A stretch of DNA of 64,000 bases, from positions 248,001 to 312,000 of the forward strand of contig NZ_JAUOEM010000006.1 of assembly GCF_030540875.1 (NCBI RefSeq), read 5' to 3'. The notes under the pieces are model-generated. The model worked only from the letters and a program-made list of their open reading frames with translations, did no database searches and was not told where the DNA came from. A program made the position numbers and the translations under genes. Source of the stretch: Flavivirga amylovorans (GTDB lineage Bacteria; Bacteroidota; Bacteroidia; Flavobacteriales; Flavobacteriaceae). This document shows positions 27,926 through 37,881 of the stretch, piece after piece (within the stretch, counting starts at the first letter, position 1; each line of letters opens with the position of its first letter).

Positions 27926-28540
27926 ATGAAGATTAAATCTGCCGAATTTGTGATGAGCAATTCTGATGTTGCAAAATGCCCAAAAAGCATGATACCTGAA
28001 TATGCTTTTATTGGTAGAAGTAATGTTGGTAAATCGTCACTAATAAACATGTTGACCAGTAGAAAAAGCTTAGCTAAAACGTCTGGCAGACCCGGAAAAA
28101 CGCAGTTAATTAACCATTTTTTAATTAATAAAAATTGGCATTTGGTAGATTTACCTGGTTATGGGTATGCACGTGTTTCTAAAAGTTCTAAAAAAGTATT
28201 TCAAAAATTTATAACACAATATTTTGGTTTACGCGAGCAACTTGTAAATGCTTTTGTTTTAGTGGATATTAGACATGAACCTCAACCTATAGATTTAGAA
28301 TTCATGCAATGGCTAGGAGAGAATGGTATTCCATTCTCCATTATTTTCACAAAAGCGGATAAGCTGAAACCAAAGGCAATCGATAATCATGTGGAGGCTT
28401 ATAAAGCTATTCTTTTAGAGACTTGGGAAGAAACACCAAATTACTTTATAACCTCTTCTTCTAAGGATATTGGTAAAGAGGACGTTTTAGGATATATAGA
28501 TTCTTTGAATGAAAACATGCGTTTAGATTCTAATAGTTAG
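27926..28540 (+). CDS. ysxC: Ribosome biogenesis GTPase YsxC/YihA
   Basis: 204-aa EngB-family GTPase required for late 50S assembly. G1 loop GRSNVGKSS at 30-38, G2 region [11 protein letters not shown]3 DLPGYG and G4 TKADK are all present. Length is normal. Its final stop codon overlaps, on the other strand, the stop of a decayed gene. Confidence 0.97.
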   Translation: MKIKSAEFVMSNSDVAKCPKSMIPEYAFIGRSNVGKSSLINMLTSRKSLAKTSGRPGKTQLINHFLINKNWHLVDLPGYGYARVSKSSKKVFQKFITQYFGLREQLVNAFVLVDIRHEPQPIDLEFMQWLGENGIPFSIIFTKADKLKPKAIDNHVEAYKAILLETWEETPNYFITSSSKDIGKEDVLGYIDSLNENMRLDSNS

Positions 28541-28656
28541 AACCTGTTTTTTTCAAAATTACTGTCTACCATTTTATCTAAAACTTCTTTTCTATGGTTT
28601 CCACTAACTGGAATAAGGCTTGAATAGTTACAAATTTTGTAAAGTGATCTCAAACA
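28537..28656 (-). pseudogene. Decayed gene: C-terminal remnant
   Basis: On the minus strand 39 codons are open before a TAA at 28539-28537, with clear coding character (for example SLIPVSGNHRKEVLDKMVDS, then NFEKNRF at the end). An in-frame TAA lies just upstream and no start exists. It reads like the tail of a gene whose front has been lost, next to ysxC. I do not recognise the family. Confidence 0.35.
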
Positions 28657-28752
28657 TTAAAATATACGATAAAGGGTTCTGAATTGAAAATATATAATAA
28701 TAACTCTAGAAAAGTATATTGAGTAAAAATACCCTGCCCAATACATGGCCAT

Positions 28753-29847
28753 TTAATTCTTAACATCCAAAGCATCACGTAAGGCATTCCCAATAAGCAT
28801 AAACGCCATAACCAAACTCATAATACATAGTCCGGGTATAACAGCCAAATAAGGTTTACCGAGTATAATATAATTATAGTGATCTTTAATCATAGCGCCC
28901 CAGCTGGCCATAGGTGGTTGCGCTCCGATACCTAAAAAACTAAGTCCGCTTTCTATTAAAATGGCTCCCGCAAAATTAGCTGCTGAAATCACAATAACCG
29001 GAGCCATTATGTTAGGTAAAATATGTCTGGTTATAATTCTAAAATCATTAAATCCCAAGGCTCTAGCTGCTGTTACATATTGCATTTCTTTAGCACTAAT
29101 TATTTGTCCACGTACTACTCTAGCAACTTCAACCCACATAGTAAGCCCTACAGCTATAAACACTTGCCAAAAACCTTTCCCTAAAGCTAGAGTTATAGCA
29201 ATAACAAGTAACAACGTTGGGATTGACCAAGTAACATTAATAATCCACATAATAACAGCATCAACTTTACCTCCAAAATACCCAGCTACACTACCCATAA
29301 AAACACCGATAAGTAACGAAATAAAAACTGCTACAAACCCTATAAAAAAAGAAATCCTAGCACCTATCAATACACGACTTAACAAATCTCTCCCATATTT
29401 ATCTGTACCAAAAAGAAAAGTCTTTGCTTTTATATATTTACCTACTTCATTATTAGGAAAAACACTTAGCGAAGTTGTTTTCTCAACACCTTCTAGTCCA
29501 TCTGATGCATACTCTTTATACATTAGCAAGTCTTCTTCTATTAAATATTCTGAAATAGGAACCTCAGTATCTGTATTTTTTTTTCCAAAGAAAACTTTGC
29601 CTAACCAACTTTGATTACTTTCTAATTGTGATGGTATCGTTAGCATTTCAATTTTAAAACCTGGTTTTTTAGAATGAATTGATAAGTGCATTTGGTTTGC
29701 AAACTGCGAATCATCTGGAGCAAAAACATAAGCAAATACAGATACTAAACCAACAAATACAATAAAGCCAAAACTAAAAACGCCCCAAAAGTTCTTTTTA
29801 AACTTTTGGAGCGCTAATTGTTTTAATGAGCTTGATTTATGACTCAT
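28753..29847 (-). CDS. ABC transporter permease, OppC/DppC type
   Basis: 364 aa with an N-terminal helix (about 18-40), a large periplasmic insert (about 45-145) and five or six helices with the permease motif ARALGFNDFRIITRHILPN. LFGTDKYGRDLLSRVLIGARIS and SFLGIGAQPPMASWG are hallmarks of the oligopeptide/nickel permease family. No binding protein, ATPase or second permease is adjacent, so partners must be elsewhere. It lies 8 bases downstream of prc on the same strand. Confidence 0.9.
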   Translation of the reverse strand: MSHKSSSLKQLALQKFKKNFWGVFSFGFIVFVGLVSVFAYVFAPDDSQFANQMHLSIHSKKPGFKIEMLTIPSQLESNQSWLGKVFFGKKNTDTEVPISEYLIEEDLLMYKEYASDGLEGVEKTTSLSVFPNNEVGKYIKAKTFLFGTDKYGRDLLSRVLIGARISFFIGFVAVFISLLIGVFMGSVAGYFGGKVDAVIMWIINVTWSIPTLLLVIAITLALGKGFWQVFIAVGLTMWVEVARVVRGQIISAKEMQYVTAARALGFNDFRIITRHILPNIMAPVIVISAANFAGAILIESGLSFLGIGAQPPMASWGAMIKDHYNYIILGKPYLAVIPGLCIMSLVMAFMLIGNALRDALDVKN

Positions 29848-29855
29848 AAATAAAT

Positions 29856-32000
29856 TTATTTTCTTACAGTAGATGCCACTTTTTTAATCGGATACGACAT
29901 TTTTAAATCTTCTAATACATTAAGTGCTTCCTCAATATAAACATCTTGACTTAAACTCTGATGCCAACGTTCACGTTTCTCTTTTAAATCTGTTCCATCT
30001 TTAGTGAAAAGCGATTTTTCATAGCTATGCGATTTAAACGTTAAGTTTGTTTGATATTTAGATATAGCCTTAAATTTTTCAGACTCTTCATCATTTAAAT
30101 CTAGCTTTGCTTTATACTTTTTGTAATTCAATGAATATACTGTTTCATCAATTTTACTCTTCACCCATTTAGCCTTTTCTTCAATAAGCTTTAACTGCTC
30201 ATTATCGACCATACGTTCTTTACTTCTTTTTACAGTTTCATTGTAATCGAAATAATATTCCCAAGGCGTGTAATTTGCGGCGTCAATTTCATCCCATGGC
30301 AATGGATTTTCTTTATCTTTTTCTCCTACATCAATAAAGCTAAAACGTCCAGGTACTTCCACATCACTTTTAACACCTTCTAGCTGTACCGACCCACCAT
30401 TAATCCTATAATACTTCTGAGTTGTTAAAGCTAAAGCTCCTAAATCCCCACTTGTATTACTTCTTATCATCTTATTTAAATTAATAACATTTTGAACGGT
30501 TCCTTTACCATACGTTTGTTTACTCCCTATAATTATGGCACGCTTATAATCTTGCATAGCAGCAGCCATAATTTCGGAAGCCGATGCAGATATTTCATTA
30601 ACCAAAACAACCAAAGGGCCATCCCAAGAAATAGATTTATCCATATCTTTCAGGACTTCTTTAGCTTCACCTGTAGAACGTACTTGTACAATGGGGCCTT
30701 CTTTTATAAACAAACCAGCCATATCTACAACTGCTGGTAATGATCCACCTCCATTATTACGTAAATCTAAAACCAGGCCTTCCATACCTTCCTTTTTCAA
30801 ACGCTCAATCTCATTTTTCACATCTATAGCAGCATTTACATTTTTATAGTCCTTAAAATCAACATAAAAAGCTGGCAAGTTAATCACTCCAAATTTCTTG
30901 TTACCTTTAACAACTACTGAAGATTTAGCATACGTTTCAACCAACTCCACAACATCTCTTACGATATCAATATCTTTAACTGTTCCATCTACTTTTTTTA
31001 CAGTTAGCGTTACTTTGGTATCCTTAGGCCCTTTAATATATTTAATCGCATCATTAATACGCATTCCAACTATATTTACAGGAAATTCTTCATCTTCCTG
31101 CTTTACTTTTAAAATAAGATCTTCAACTTCTAGCTCTTTACTTCTCCAAGCTGGTCCTCCAGAAATAAGCTCTACTACTTTAATATAATCCATTCTTTTT
31201 TCCAACCTAGCCCCAATACCTTCTAATTTACCAGACATACGCTGATCAAAATCTTCTTTTCCTTTAGGTGCTAAATAATAAGTGTGCGGATCGAACTCTT
31301 CAACAATAGTATTGATATAAATGGCAAACCAATCTTCACGCTGCAAATCATCAATATTATCATTAAAATAAATATCAATAGAATTTAAAGTTGCATCACG
31401 AGCTTCTTTTTCAATTTGAGCTTCTGTCTTCATTACATATGATGCATCTTTTTCTTTTGCTAATTCTTCCTCCTCCATCAAATCATCATAATTAGAAAGT
31501 GTAGAGAACTTAAGCTGCTTTCTCCAACGCTCCTTCATATCTTTTCTGCTATTTACATACTCACTATTTTCATGATTTGTATCAAAATCTTCATTAATTG
31601 TGTAATCAAAAGGTTTGGCTAAAACTTCTTTATAAATTTCTTTTGCTTCTTCTATACGTTCCAACATGCGCTTATTCACAACATTGAAAAATGTAATCTC
31701 TGGCTCTCTTGCTTTTAGTTGGTTATCGAGAAAAAACTTATACTTTTCAAAATCCTTATAATCAGATTCATAAAAATAACGCTTCACTGGATCCAGAATT
31801 TCAATATAATCTGTAAACAATTCAGCTGAAAAATTGTCATTCATAGCAATAGGATCGAAATGACCTTCCTGCAATACAAATCTTATGATTTGAATTAGTT
31901 TTTTATCTTTATCTGGATTGTTGAATTTCTTTGTAGTAAAACTGCAAGATCCAAATGCTAATAATAATAAGAGAGACAATATTTTATAATTCCTTTTCAT
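29856..32000 (-). CDS. prc: C-terminal processing peptidase (tail-specific protease Prc), lipoprotein
   Basis: S41 family periplasmic protease. I take the start at 32000 (MKRNYKILSLLLLLAFGSC); an ATG four codons upstream (32012) is also possible. Lipid Cys follows LLAFGS. Counting from 32012, a PDZ domain lies at about 262-350, the catalytic SASASE motif at 475-480 and the catalytic Lys in YGKG at 501-504. The long N-terminal helical domain and C-terminal extension are those of Prc rather than the shorter CtpA. Degrades or trims misfolded envelope proteins; affects peptidoglycan hydrolase levels in E. coli. Confidence 0.94.
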   Translation of the reverse strand: MKRNYKILSLLLLLAFGSCSFTTKKFNNPDKDKKLIQIIRFVLQEGHFDPIAMNDNFSAELFTDYIEILDPVKRYFYESDYKDFEKYKFFLDNQLKAREPEITFFNVVNKRMLERIEEAKEIYKEVLAKPFDYTINEDFDTNHENSEYVNSRKDMKERWRKQLKFSTLSNYDDLMEEEELAKEKDASYVMKTEAQIEKEARDATLNSIDIYFNDNIDDLQREDWFAIYINTIVEEFDPHTYYLAPKGKEDFDQRMSGKLEGIGARLEKRMDYIKVVELISGGPAWRSKELEVEDLILKVKQEDEEFPVNIVGMRINDAIKYIKGPKDTKVTLTVKKVDGTVKDIDIVRDVVELVETYAKSSVVVKGNKKFGVINLPAFYVDFKDYKNVNAAIDVKNEIERLKKEGMEGLVLDLRNNGGGSLPAVVDMAGLFIKEGPIVQVRSTGEAKEVLKDMDKSISWDGPLVVLVNEISASASEIMAAAMQDYKRAIIIGSKQTYGKGTVQNVINLNKMIRSNTSGDLGALALTTQKYYRINGGSVQLEGVKSDVEVPGRFSFIDVGEKDKENPLPWDEIDAANYTPWEYYFDYNETVKRSKERMVDNEQLKLIEEKAKWVKSKIDETVYSLNYKKYKAKLDLNDEESEKFKAISKYQTNLTFKSHSYEKSLFTKDGTDLKEKRERWHQSLSQDVYIEEALNVLEDLKMSYPIKKVASTVRK

Positions 32001-32175
32001 AATTTTTTTCATCTATTAATATTTAATTACTCTTATAAAGTAATATATATAATTCACTAAAATAAAGAAAAAATTATGCCAACATAGGCAATTGACACTA
32101 ATTTTTTGTTAAACAGAAGAAATTTACAGTTTACTGGCTAAATTGTGTATTTTAGCGACGCCTTAAAAGTATTAT

Positions 32176-32952
32176 ATGACAGAAAAACCACTCATATTAA
32201 TTACAAACGACGACGGTATTAGTGCTCCAGGGATTAGATCATTAATTTCGATTATGAATTCTATTGGTGAAGTTGTAGTTGTTGCTCCAGACAGTCCACA
32301 AAGCGGCATGGGCCATGCTATCACACTAGACTCAACACTTTACGCCGAACGTATTTATATGGATAACGGACCTCAAATTGAATACAGCTGTTCTGGAACA
32401 CCTGCCGATTGCGTAAAATTAGCTATTAGAGAATTGTTAGACAGAAAACCAGACCTTTGTGTTTCTGGTATTAACCATGGTTCAAACTCATCTATAAACG
32501 TTATTTACTCTGGTACTATGAGTGCTGCTATTGAAGCTGGTATTGAGGGAATTCCAGCTATTGGTTTTTCTTTACTTGATTATACCTGGAATGCTAATTT
32601 TGAGCCTTCAAAAACATATATAAAAACGATTACCGAACAACTTTTAAATAATAGTCTGCCAGACGGTATTGTGTTAAATGTTAATATCCCTAATATTTTA
32701 CAAAAAGACATTAAAGGCATTAAAATTTGCAGGCAGGCAAAAGCGAATTGGGTTGAAGAATTTGATAAACGTAAAAATCCACAAGGGAAAGACTACTATT
32801 GGCTTTCAGGAAAATTTGTTAATTTAGATGGTGGTGAAGATACAGATGAATGGGCTTTAGAACAAGGATACGTTTCTGTTGTCCCTATTCAATTTGATTT
32901 AACTGCTCATCAACATATTAAAAACTTAAAGACTTGGAATTTGAATGATTAA
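32176..32952 (+). CDS. surE: 5'/3'-nucleotidase SurE
   Basis: 258-aa metal-dependent phosphatase acting on nucleoside monophosphates. The metal site ITNDDGISAPGI starts at residue 9 with the Asp pair at 12-13; SGTPADCVKLAI, GINHGSN and YSGTMSAAIEAGIEGIPAIGFS are the other family blocks. Cytoplasmic. Its last 8 bases overlap the next gene. Confidence 0.97.
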   Translation: MTEKPLILITNDDGISAPGIRSLISIMNSIGEVVVVAPDSPQSGMGHAITLDSTLYAERIYMDNGPQIEYSCSGTPADCVKLAIRELLDRKPDLCVSGINHGSNSSINVIYSGTMSAAIEAGIEGIPAIGFSLLDYTWNANFEPSKTYIKTITEQLLNNSLPDGIVLNVNIPNILQKDIKGIKICRQAKANWVEEFDKRKNPQGKDYYWLSGKFVNLDGGEDTDEWALEQGYVSVVPIQFDLTAHQHIKNLKTWNLND

Positions 32953-33229
32953 AAAAGATGTTTTTATAGGAATATTTGTTGGTTTAATAGCTAATGCCAT
33001 TGGTCTATTTTTTTCAGCTACTTTTTTAGGACAAGGAGATGATTTTATAACAGTTATTAAAGCCGCGTCTGCACAAGGCTTTTTAGGCAAGTTAATAAGT
33101 TTAGGTGCCATTCTAAATTTAATAGTATTCTTTATTTTTATAAGAAAAAAACAAGATTATAGAGCAAGAGGTGTTTTATTAATTACTGTTTTTATTGCTG
33201 TTTTCACATTTATTTTCAAACTTTTTTAA
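32945..33229 (+). CDS. Small integral membrane protein, 94 aa
   Basis: Three predicted membrane helices (about 4-27, 45-66 and 73-93) with short charged loops. It starts inside the last codons of surE (8-base overlap) and precedes lpxB by 46 bases, so the three genes probably form an operon. No family recognised. The overlap and hydrophobic pattern argue it is real. Confidence 0.75.
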   Translation: MIKKDVFIGIFVGLIANAIGLFFSATFLGQGDDFITVIKAASAQGFLGKLISLGAILNLIVFFIFIRKKQDYRARGVLLITVFIAVFTFIFKLF

Positions 33230-33275
33230 ATAGTGAAGTTACATCTGAGTATTTTTACAAATTAATTTTAGACAG

Positions 33276-34385
33276 ATGAAATATTACATTCTAGCAGGAG
33301 AAGCATCAGGAGATTTACATGGTTCTAACTTAATGAAAGCATTATTAAAAGAGGATGTTAATGCAGATATTAGGTTTTGGGGAGGCGATCTTATGCAAGC
33401 TGCTGGTGGCACTTTAGTAAAACACTATAAAGAGCGTGCATTCATGGGTTTCGTTGAAGTCATTACGAATTTATCTAAAATTTTCAAACTCATCTCGTTT
33501 TGTAAAAGTGACATTAAAACCTATAATCCTGACGTTATTGTTTTTATTGATAACTCTGGGTTTAATCTACGGATAGCAAAATGGGCAAAACAGCATAATT
33601 TTAGAACTAATTATTATATTTCCCCTCAGGTTTGGGCTTCAAGAGCTGGCAGAGTAAAGGCCATAAAACGGGATATTGATCGCATGTATGTTATTCTTCC
33701 TTTTGTAAAACCTTTTTACAAAAAATACAATTATGATGTGACATTTGTTGGGCATCCATTAATTGATGCTATTACAAATCGTGAGCAAATTGACGAATTT
33801 GAATTTCGGGAAACTTATAACTTAGGAAATAAACCTATTATTTCATTATTACCAGGAAGTAGAAAACAAGAAATAACGAAAATGCTTTCTGTTATGCTAA
33901 GTCTTGTTAGTGATTATCCAGATTATCAATTTGTAATTGCTGGTGCCCCTAGCCAAGATTATAGTTTTTATGAAACTTTTATAAAATCTTACGATGTCAA
34001 ATTTATTTCTAATAAAACGTATGATTTATTAAGTGTTTCAAATGCAGCTTTAGTAACATCTGGAACTGCTACTTTAGAGACTGCTCTGTTTAAAGTACCT
34101 CAGGTAGTATGCTATAAAGGGAGTGCTATTTCTTATCAAATTGCAAAGAGAATTGTCACGTTAAAGTTTATTTCGTTAGTTAATTTAGTTATGGATAAAG
34201 AAGTGGTTACTGAACTTATTCAAAACAATCTTAATAAAAAAAGCCTCAAGTTAGAACTAGACAAAATCTTAAACCCTGATATTCGCCACACATTATTTTT
34301 AGAATATTATGAGTTAGAAAAAGCTCTAGGCGGAAAAGGTGCCAGTGAAAAAACAGCTAAATTGATTTACGATAATTTAAGCTAA
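33276..34385 (+). CDS. lpxB: Lipid-A-disaccharide synthase
   Basis: Joins UDP-2,3-diacylglucosamine and lipid X in lipid A synthesis, at the inner membrane surface. GEASGDLHGSNLMKAL at 8-23, VFIDNSGFNLRIAKWAK, YYISPQVWASRAGRVKAIKRDIDRM and LLPGSRKQEI are the family blocks; the later TSGTATLETALFKVPQVVCYK is the nucleotide-binding site. 369 aa is normal. Confirms a Gram-negative outer membrane. Confidence 0.97.
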   Translation: MKYYILAGEASGDLHGSNLMKALLKEDVNADIRFWGGDLMQAAGGTLVKHYKERAFMGFVEVITNLSKIFKLISFCKSDIKTYNPDVIVFIDNSGFNLRIAKWAKQHNFRTNYYISPQVWASRAGRVKAIKRDIDRMYVILPFVKPFYKKYNYDVTFVGHPLIDAITNREQIDEFEFRETYNLGNKPIISLLPGSRKQEITKMLSVMLSLVSDYPDYQFVIAGAPSQDYSFYETFIKSYDVKFISNKTYDLLSVSNAALVTSGTATLETALFKVPQVVCYKGSAISYQIAKRIVTLKFISLVNLVMDKEVVTELIQNNLNKKSLKLELDKILNPDIRHTLFLEYYELEKALGGKGASEKTAKLIYDNLS

Positions 34386-34630
34386 AAAGAGACAGACTAC
34401 TAGCAAAGCATAATAAAACAGTGCTATTTTGCTAAGATTATTTTGTTTGCGATGAAATAACTTTTGATTGATTTTTTTGTTATTGAAATAAACTTTCTAT
34501 TTACTTATAAATCAATTCGTAGTATGAATAAAACCACAGTTGACAAAACAGCTCCTAAAAAATAAAATTTATTTGTATCTTATTTTATTATAAATTTACA
34601 ATTAGCAACCCAAACCTACTTTAATTTATA

Positions 34631-35176
34631 ATGAAAAGAACCATCTTAATTCTTTTAATGATTATTGGCTTCACTAGCTGTAAATCTTCAAAACGTGCTA
34701 AAAGCAGGAAAGAAGCTTCTACTACAATCATAAGTAAAAAAAACAGAAAAGAAACTGCTTCCTACAAAGCCAAGACAAAGAAAAAAGGATCTAAAGCTGA
34801 TAACATTGTAAACTATGCAAAACAGTTTGAAGGTGTTCGTTATAAATGGGGAGGTACTACAAAATATGGAATGGATTGTTCTGGGTTAGTTTTTAAATCT
34901 TTTGGAGCTTATAACATAACATTACCTAGAATAGCAAGAGATATTGCTAAAAAAGGGAATAAAATACCTCTAAGGAAAGCACAACAAGGTGATTTACTTT
35001 TCTTTAAAACTAGTAAAGAAAGGAGGCATCGTATTAATCATGTTGGTTTGGTTGTAAAATCTAAATCTGGAGACATTAGTTTTATACATGCAAGCACTAG
35101 CAAAGGTGTTATTATTTCTAAACTTTCTGAAAACTATTGGAAATCAGCATTTGTAGAAGCACGTAAAATATTGTAA
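34631..35176 (+). CDS. C40 (NlpC/P60) peptidoglycan endopeptidase, lipoprotein
   Basis: 181 aa. Lipoprotein signal MKRTILILLMIIGFTSC (lipid Cys17), a Lys-rich linker (18-55), then an NlpC/P60 domain with Cys83 (MDCSGLVF), His137 (RINHVGLV) and a third polar residue His153 (FIHAST). Hydrolyses gamma-D-Glu-DAP type bonds in wall peptides. The basic linker may bind the wall or outer membrane. A 245-bp gap lies upstream; comEC follows 23 bases downstream. Confidence 0.93.
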   Translation: MKRTILILLMIIGFTSCKSSKRAKSRKEASTTIISKKNRKETASYKAKTKKKGSKADNIVNYAKQFEGVRYKWGGTTKYGMDCSGLVFKSFGAYNITLPRIARDIAKKGNKIPLRKAQQGDLLFFKTSKERRHRINHVGLVVKSKSGDISFIHASTSKGVIISKLSENYWKSAFVEARKIL

Positions 35177-35199
35177 GGTATTTCGTATATTGCAAAAAC

Positions 35200-37239
35200 A
35201 TGCAATTACTAAATTTTACAATAATTAAGCTTACGATTTGTCTCGTTATAGGAATTTCTGTCGGCTATTTTTTTAGCATTTCTTTACATCGCCTTTTATA
35301 TATACAGGCCTCATTTTTTGTTGCCTTATCCGTGTTTTACTTCATAGCAAAAAAGAAAATAGACCAAACCAATTGGTTTGGTCTATTTTCTTTTTTAATG
35401 ATGATTAGCATAGGTGTATTGGCAGTAAATTTTCATAACGAAAAAAGCTTTTCTAATCATTACACTAATCAAATTTCAATAGAAAATGATACTTTAAAAA
35501 CGATAACATTTAGAATCAGGAGTATTTTGAAACCTGGAAGTTTTCATGACAAATATATTATAGATCTTTTAGAAATTGATGGTCATAAAGCAACAGGAAA
35601 ATCCCTTTTAAATATTCAAAAAGACTCATCTTTAAAGACTTTAAAAGTCGACGATATATTTATAAGTACAATCGCTTTTACAAGTTTAAACCAGCCATTA
35701 AATCCTTATCAATTTAATTACAAAGCCTACTTAGAGAAAAAATACATTTACCACCAGCTATTTGCTTCTAATCAATCACTTTTACAAGTAAGTTCGAGTG
35801 CACATACTCTTTTAGGGCTTGCCAACAACATTCGCGAGCATATTAATTCAAAATTAAAATCTCATCATTTTAAACCTGACGAACTTGCCATAATTAACGC
35901 TTTAATATTAGGGCAGCGACAAAGTATTAGTAAAACGATTTATTCAAATTATACAAACGCTGGTGCTATACATATTTTGGCTGTATCTGGATTACACATC
36001 GGTATTATATTAATTATTCTAAGCTTCGCGCTTAAGCCTATAGAAAACTTCAAACATGGAAAACTTATAAAAACTATTCTATTAGTCATATTTTTATGGT
36101 GCTTTGCTTTTATTGCAGGGCTATCAGCTTCAATTACTAGAGCTGTTACGATGTTTAGTATTATAACCATAGCTTCAAGCTTAAAAAGACCTACCAATAT
36201 TTACAACACACTGGCTATATCTATATTTACAATATTACTTTTTAAACCTATGTTTTTATTCGATATTGGTTTTCAATTAAGTTATTTAGCCGTTTTTGCT
36301 ATTGTTATTGTTGATCCAATTATCTATAAACGGTGGAAACCAAAATCTAAAATAATAGATTTTTATTGGCATACATTTACGATCACCCTTTCTGCCCAAT
36401 TAGGTGTTATACCTATAAGTCTATATTATTTTCATCAATTTCCGAGTTTGTTTTTTATATCCAATTTAGTAATCATCCCTTTTTTAGGCTTTATTTTAGG
36501 AATCGGAATACTTATCATTCTGTTAGCTAGTTTAAATATGCTTCCAGAATATCTGGCAAATACTTACGGTTACATTATAAGTTTAATGAATGATTTTATT
36601 GCATGGGTTTCAAGACAAGAAGTCTTTTTACTGAAAGATATTCCTTTTAATCTTTCATATGTTATCGCTACTTATATTGTTATTATTTGCTTGATAAGAA
36701 TTTTAAAAAAATGGCACTACTCTAGCCTTAAATATGTATTAATTGCTTTCATAATTTTTCAGAGTGTTGCTATTTATACGAATTATAATAAACCTACAAA
36801 TGAGTTTATCGTTTTTCACAAAAACAAGCATAGCCTTATAAGCAACACCATACATAATAAAATGTTATTAGCTTATGATTTTGATAGTTTATCCAGTAGT
36901 GCAAACAACATCGTAAAAGATTATGCTATTGGTAATCATATTAATAGTATAAAAAAAGACTCTTTACAATCTATTTATCTTCTTAAGAATAAAAGACTTC
37001 TGGTTATTGACAGCTTGGGAGTTTACAATATAAAATCATTTGAACCTGATTATTTGTTACTAAGGCAATCACCAAAAATAAATTTGAATAGATTGATTGA
37101 TTCTATCAAACCAAAATATATTATAGCAGATGGGAGCAATTATAAATCTTATATAAAAACTTGGGAAACCATTTGCAAAAAAAGAGAACTCCCTTTTCAC
37201 CAAACTAGCAAAAAAGGAGCTTTTATTATTCCATATTAG
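35200..37239 (+). CDS. comEC: ComEC/Rec2-family DNA-uptake channel protein
   Basis: 679 aa polytopic membrane protein. N-terminal helices and a soluble DUF4131-like segment (about 75-200) precede the competence domain (about 225-500) with ALILGQRQSIS, HILAVSGLHIGIILIIL and ARGLxxSITRAxTM-like AGLSASITRAVTMFS. The usual C-terminal metallo-beta-lactamase domain is absent; a short divergent tail replaces it, as in many Bacteroidota. ComEC carries single-stranded DNA through the inner membrane during transformation. A 48-bp perfect palindrome lies in codons 50-66. Confidence 0.92.
   Translation: MQLLNFTIIKLTICLVIGISVGYFFSISLHRLLYIQASFFVALSVFYFIAKKKIDQTNWFGLFSFLMMISIGVLAVNFHNEKSFSNHYTNQISIENDTLKTITFRIRSILKPGSFHDKYIIDLLEIDGHKATGKSLLNIQKDSSLKTLKVDDIFISTIAFTSLNQPLNPYQFNYKAYLEKKYIYHQLFASNQSLLQVSSSAHTLLGLANNIREHINSKLKSHHFKPDELAIINALILGQRQSISKTIYSNYTNAGAIHILAVSGLHIGIILIILSFALKPIENFKHGKLIKTILLVIFLWCFAFIAGLSASITRAVTMFSIITIASSLKRPTNIYNTLAISIFTILLFKPMFLFDIGFQLSYLAVFAIVIVDPIIYKRWKPKSKIIDFYWHTFTITLSAQLGVIPISLYYFHQFPSLFFISNLVIIPFLGFILGIGILIILLASLNMLPEYLANTYGYIISLMNDFIAWVSRQEVFLLKDIPFNLSYVIATYIVIICLIRILKKWHYSSLKYVLIAFIIFQSVAIYTNYNKPTNEFIVFHKNKHSLISNTIHNKMLLAYDFDSLSSSANNIVKDYAIGNHINSIKKDSLQSIYLLKNKRLLVIDSLGVYNIKSFEPDYLLLRQSPKINLNRLIDSIKPKYIIADGSNYKSYIKTWETICKKRELPFHQTSKKGAFIIPY
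35349..35396. repeat. 48-bp perfect palindrome inside comEC
   Basis: Two 24-base arms with no spacer, A6-G-AAAATAGACCAAACCAA and its exact reverse complement ending CTATTTTC-T6. It encodes a loop between membrane helices (residues 50-66: KKKIDQTNWFG region). The A6 and T6 ends give it the form of a bidirectional intrinsic terminator in the coding sequence. Confidence 0.9.
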
Positions 37240-37277
37240 ACAAAAACTGTGTCAGTGTGAACCTAACGTTTACACAG

Positions 37278-37820
37278 TTACCCCTTAAACTCAGGTTTAA
37301 AGGCTTTGTAGTACACATTAAATTTTTCTTGAGTGTCAATTTCTTTATGATCGTCTTTACTAAACATTTTTAGATATAATTCTAATTGAGGTGGTGTTTG
37401 ATAACCTCTAATTGGAGCAATGACCTCGCCTTTTTCATCTAAAAACACAATTGTTGGATACGCTTGTACTTGAAGGTATCGTGACAACTCGTGCGCAGAA
37501 TTACGTCTTTTTGCATTTGCTGGATTATAGTTAGGGTTCGAAAATACTTTCCCTTTATAATTAACCTTCTCATTTCCTTCTGCATTAAATTTTACTGCAT
37601 AATAGTTTTTATTTACATAATCTACTACGTCTTTATTATGGAATGTATTTTTATCCAGCATTTTACAAGGCCCACACCAGCTAGTATAAACATCCATCAT
37701 AATTTTTTTAGGTGTTTTCTTTTGAAGTCCTATAGCTTCCTCAAAAGTCACCCAATTAATCTTCTGTGCATTTGTAAAAGCTGTTGTAAAAACAGCTAAT
37801 AATAACAATATCCTTTTCAT
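37278..37820 (-). CDS. Exported thioredoxin-like protein (WCGPC)
   Basis: The start at 37820 gives a clean signal peptide, MKRILLLLAVFTTAFTNAQ; the frame begins three codons earlier at 37829. The thioredoxin fold carries the redox pair WCGPC (Cys52 and Cys55 in the longer frame), a cis-Pro region VQAYPTIVFLDEKG and an additional C-terminal helical tail. Predicted periplasmic thiol oxidoreductase. A second thioredoxin-like gene lies immediately upstream in the same direction. Confidence 0.92.
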   Translation of the reverse strand: MKRILLLLAVFTTAFTNAQKINWVTFEEAIGLQKKTPKKIMMDVYTSWCGPCKMLDKNTFHNKDVVDYVNKNYYAVKFNAEGNEKVNYKGKVFSNPNYNPANAKRRNSAHELSRYLQVQAYPTIVFLDEKGEVIAPIRGYQTPPQLELYLKMFSKDDHKEIDTQEKFNVYYKAFKPEFKG

Positions 37821-37881
37821 CTGTTTCATTTTTTATCTATCTAAATGTAATTCACCAATAATCATATTTATTGGTGTCAAC

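Noticed and set aside
28961-29614. 217-aa plus-strand frame opposite the OppC-like permease
   Set aside because: Shadow of the permease; the opposite strand carries clear family motifs and this one does not.
34524-34565. 13-codon ATG frame upstream of the C40 peptidase gene
   Set aside because: Too short and in an AT-rich gap; no sign of selection.
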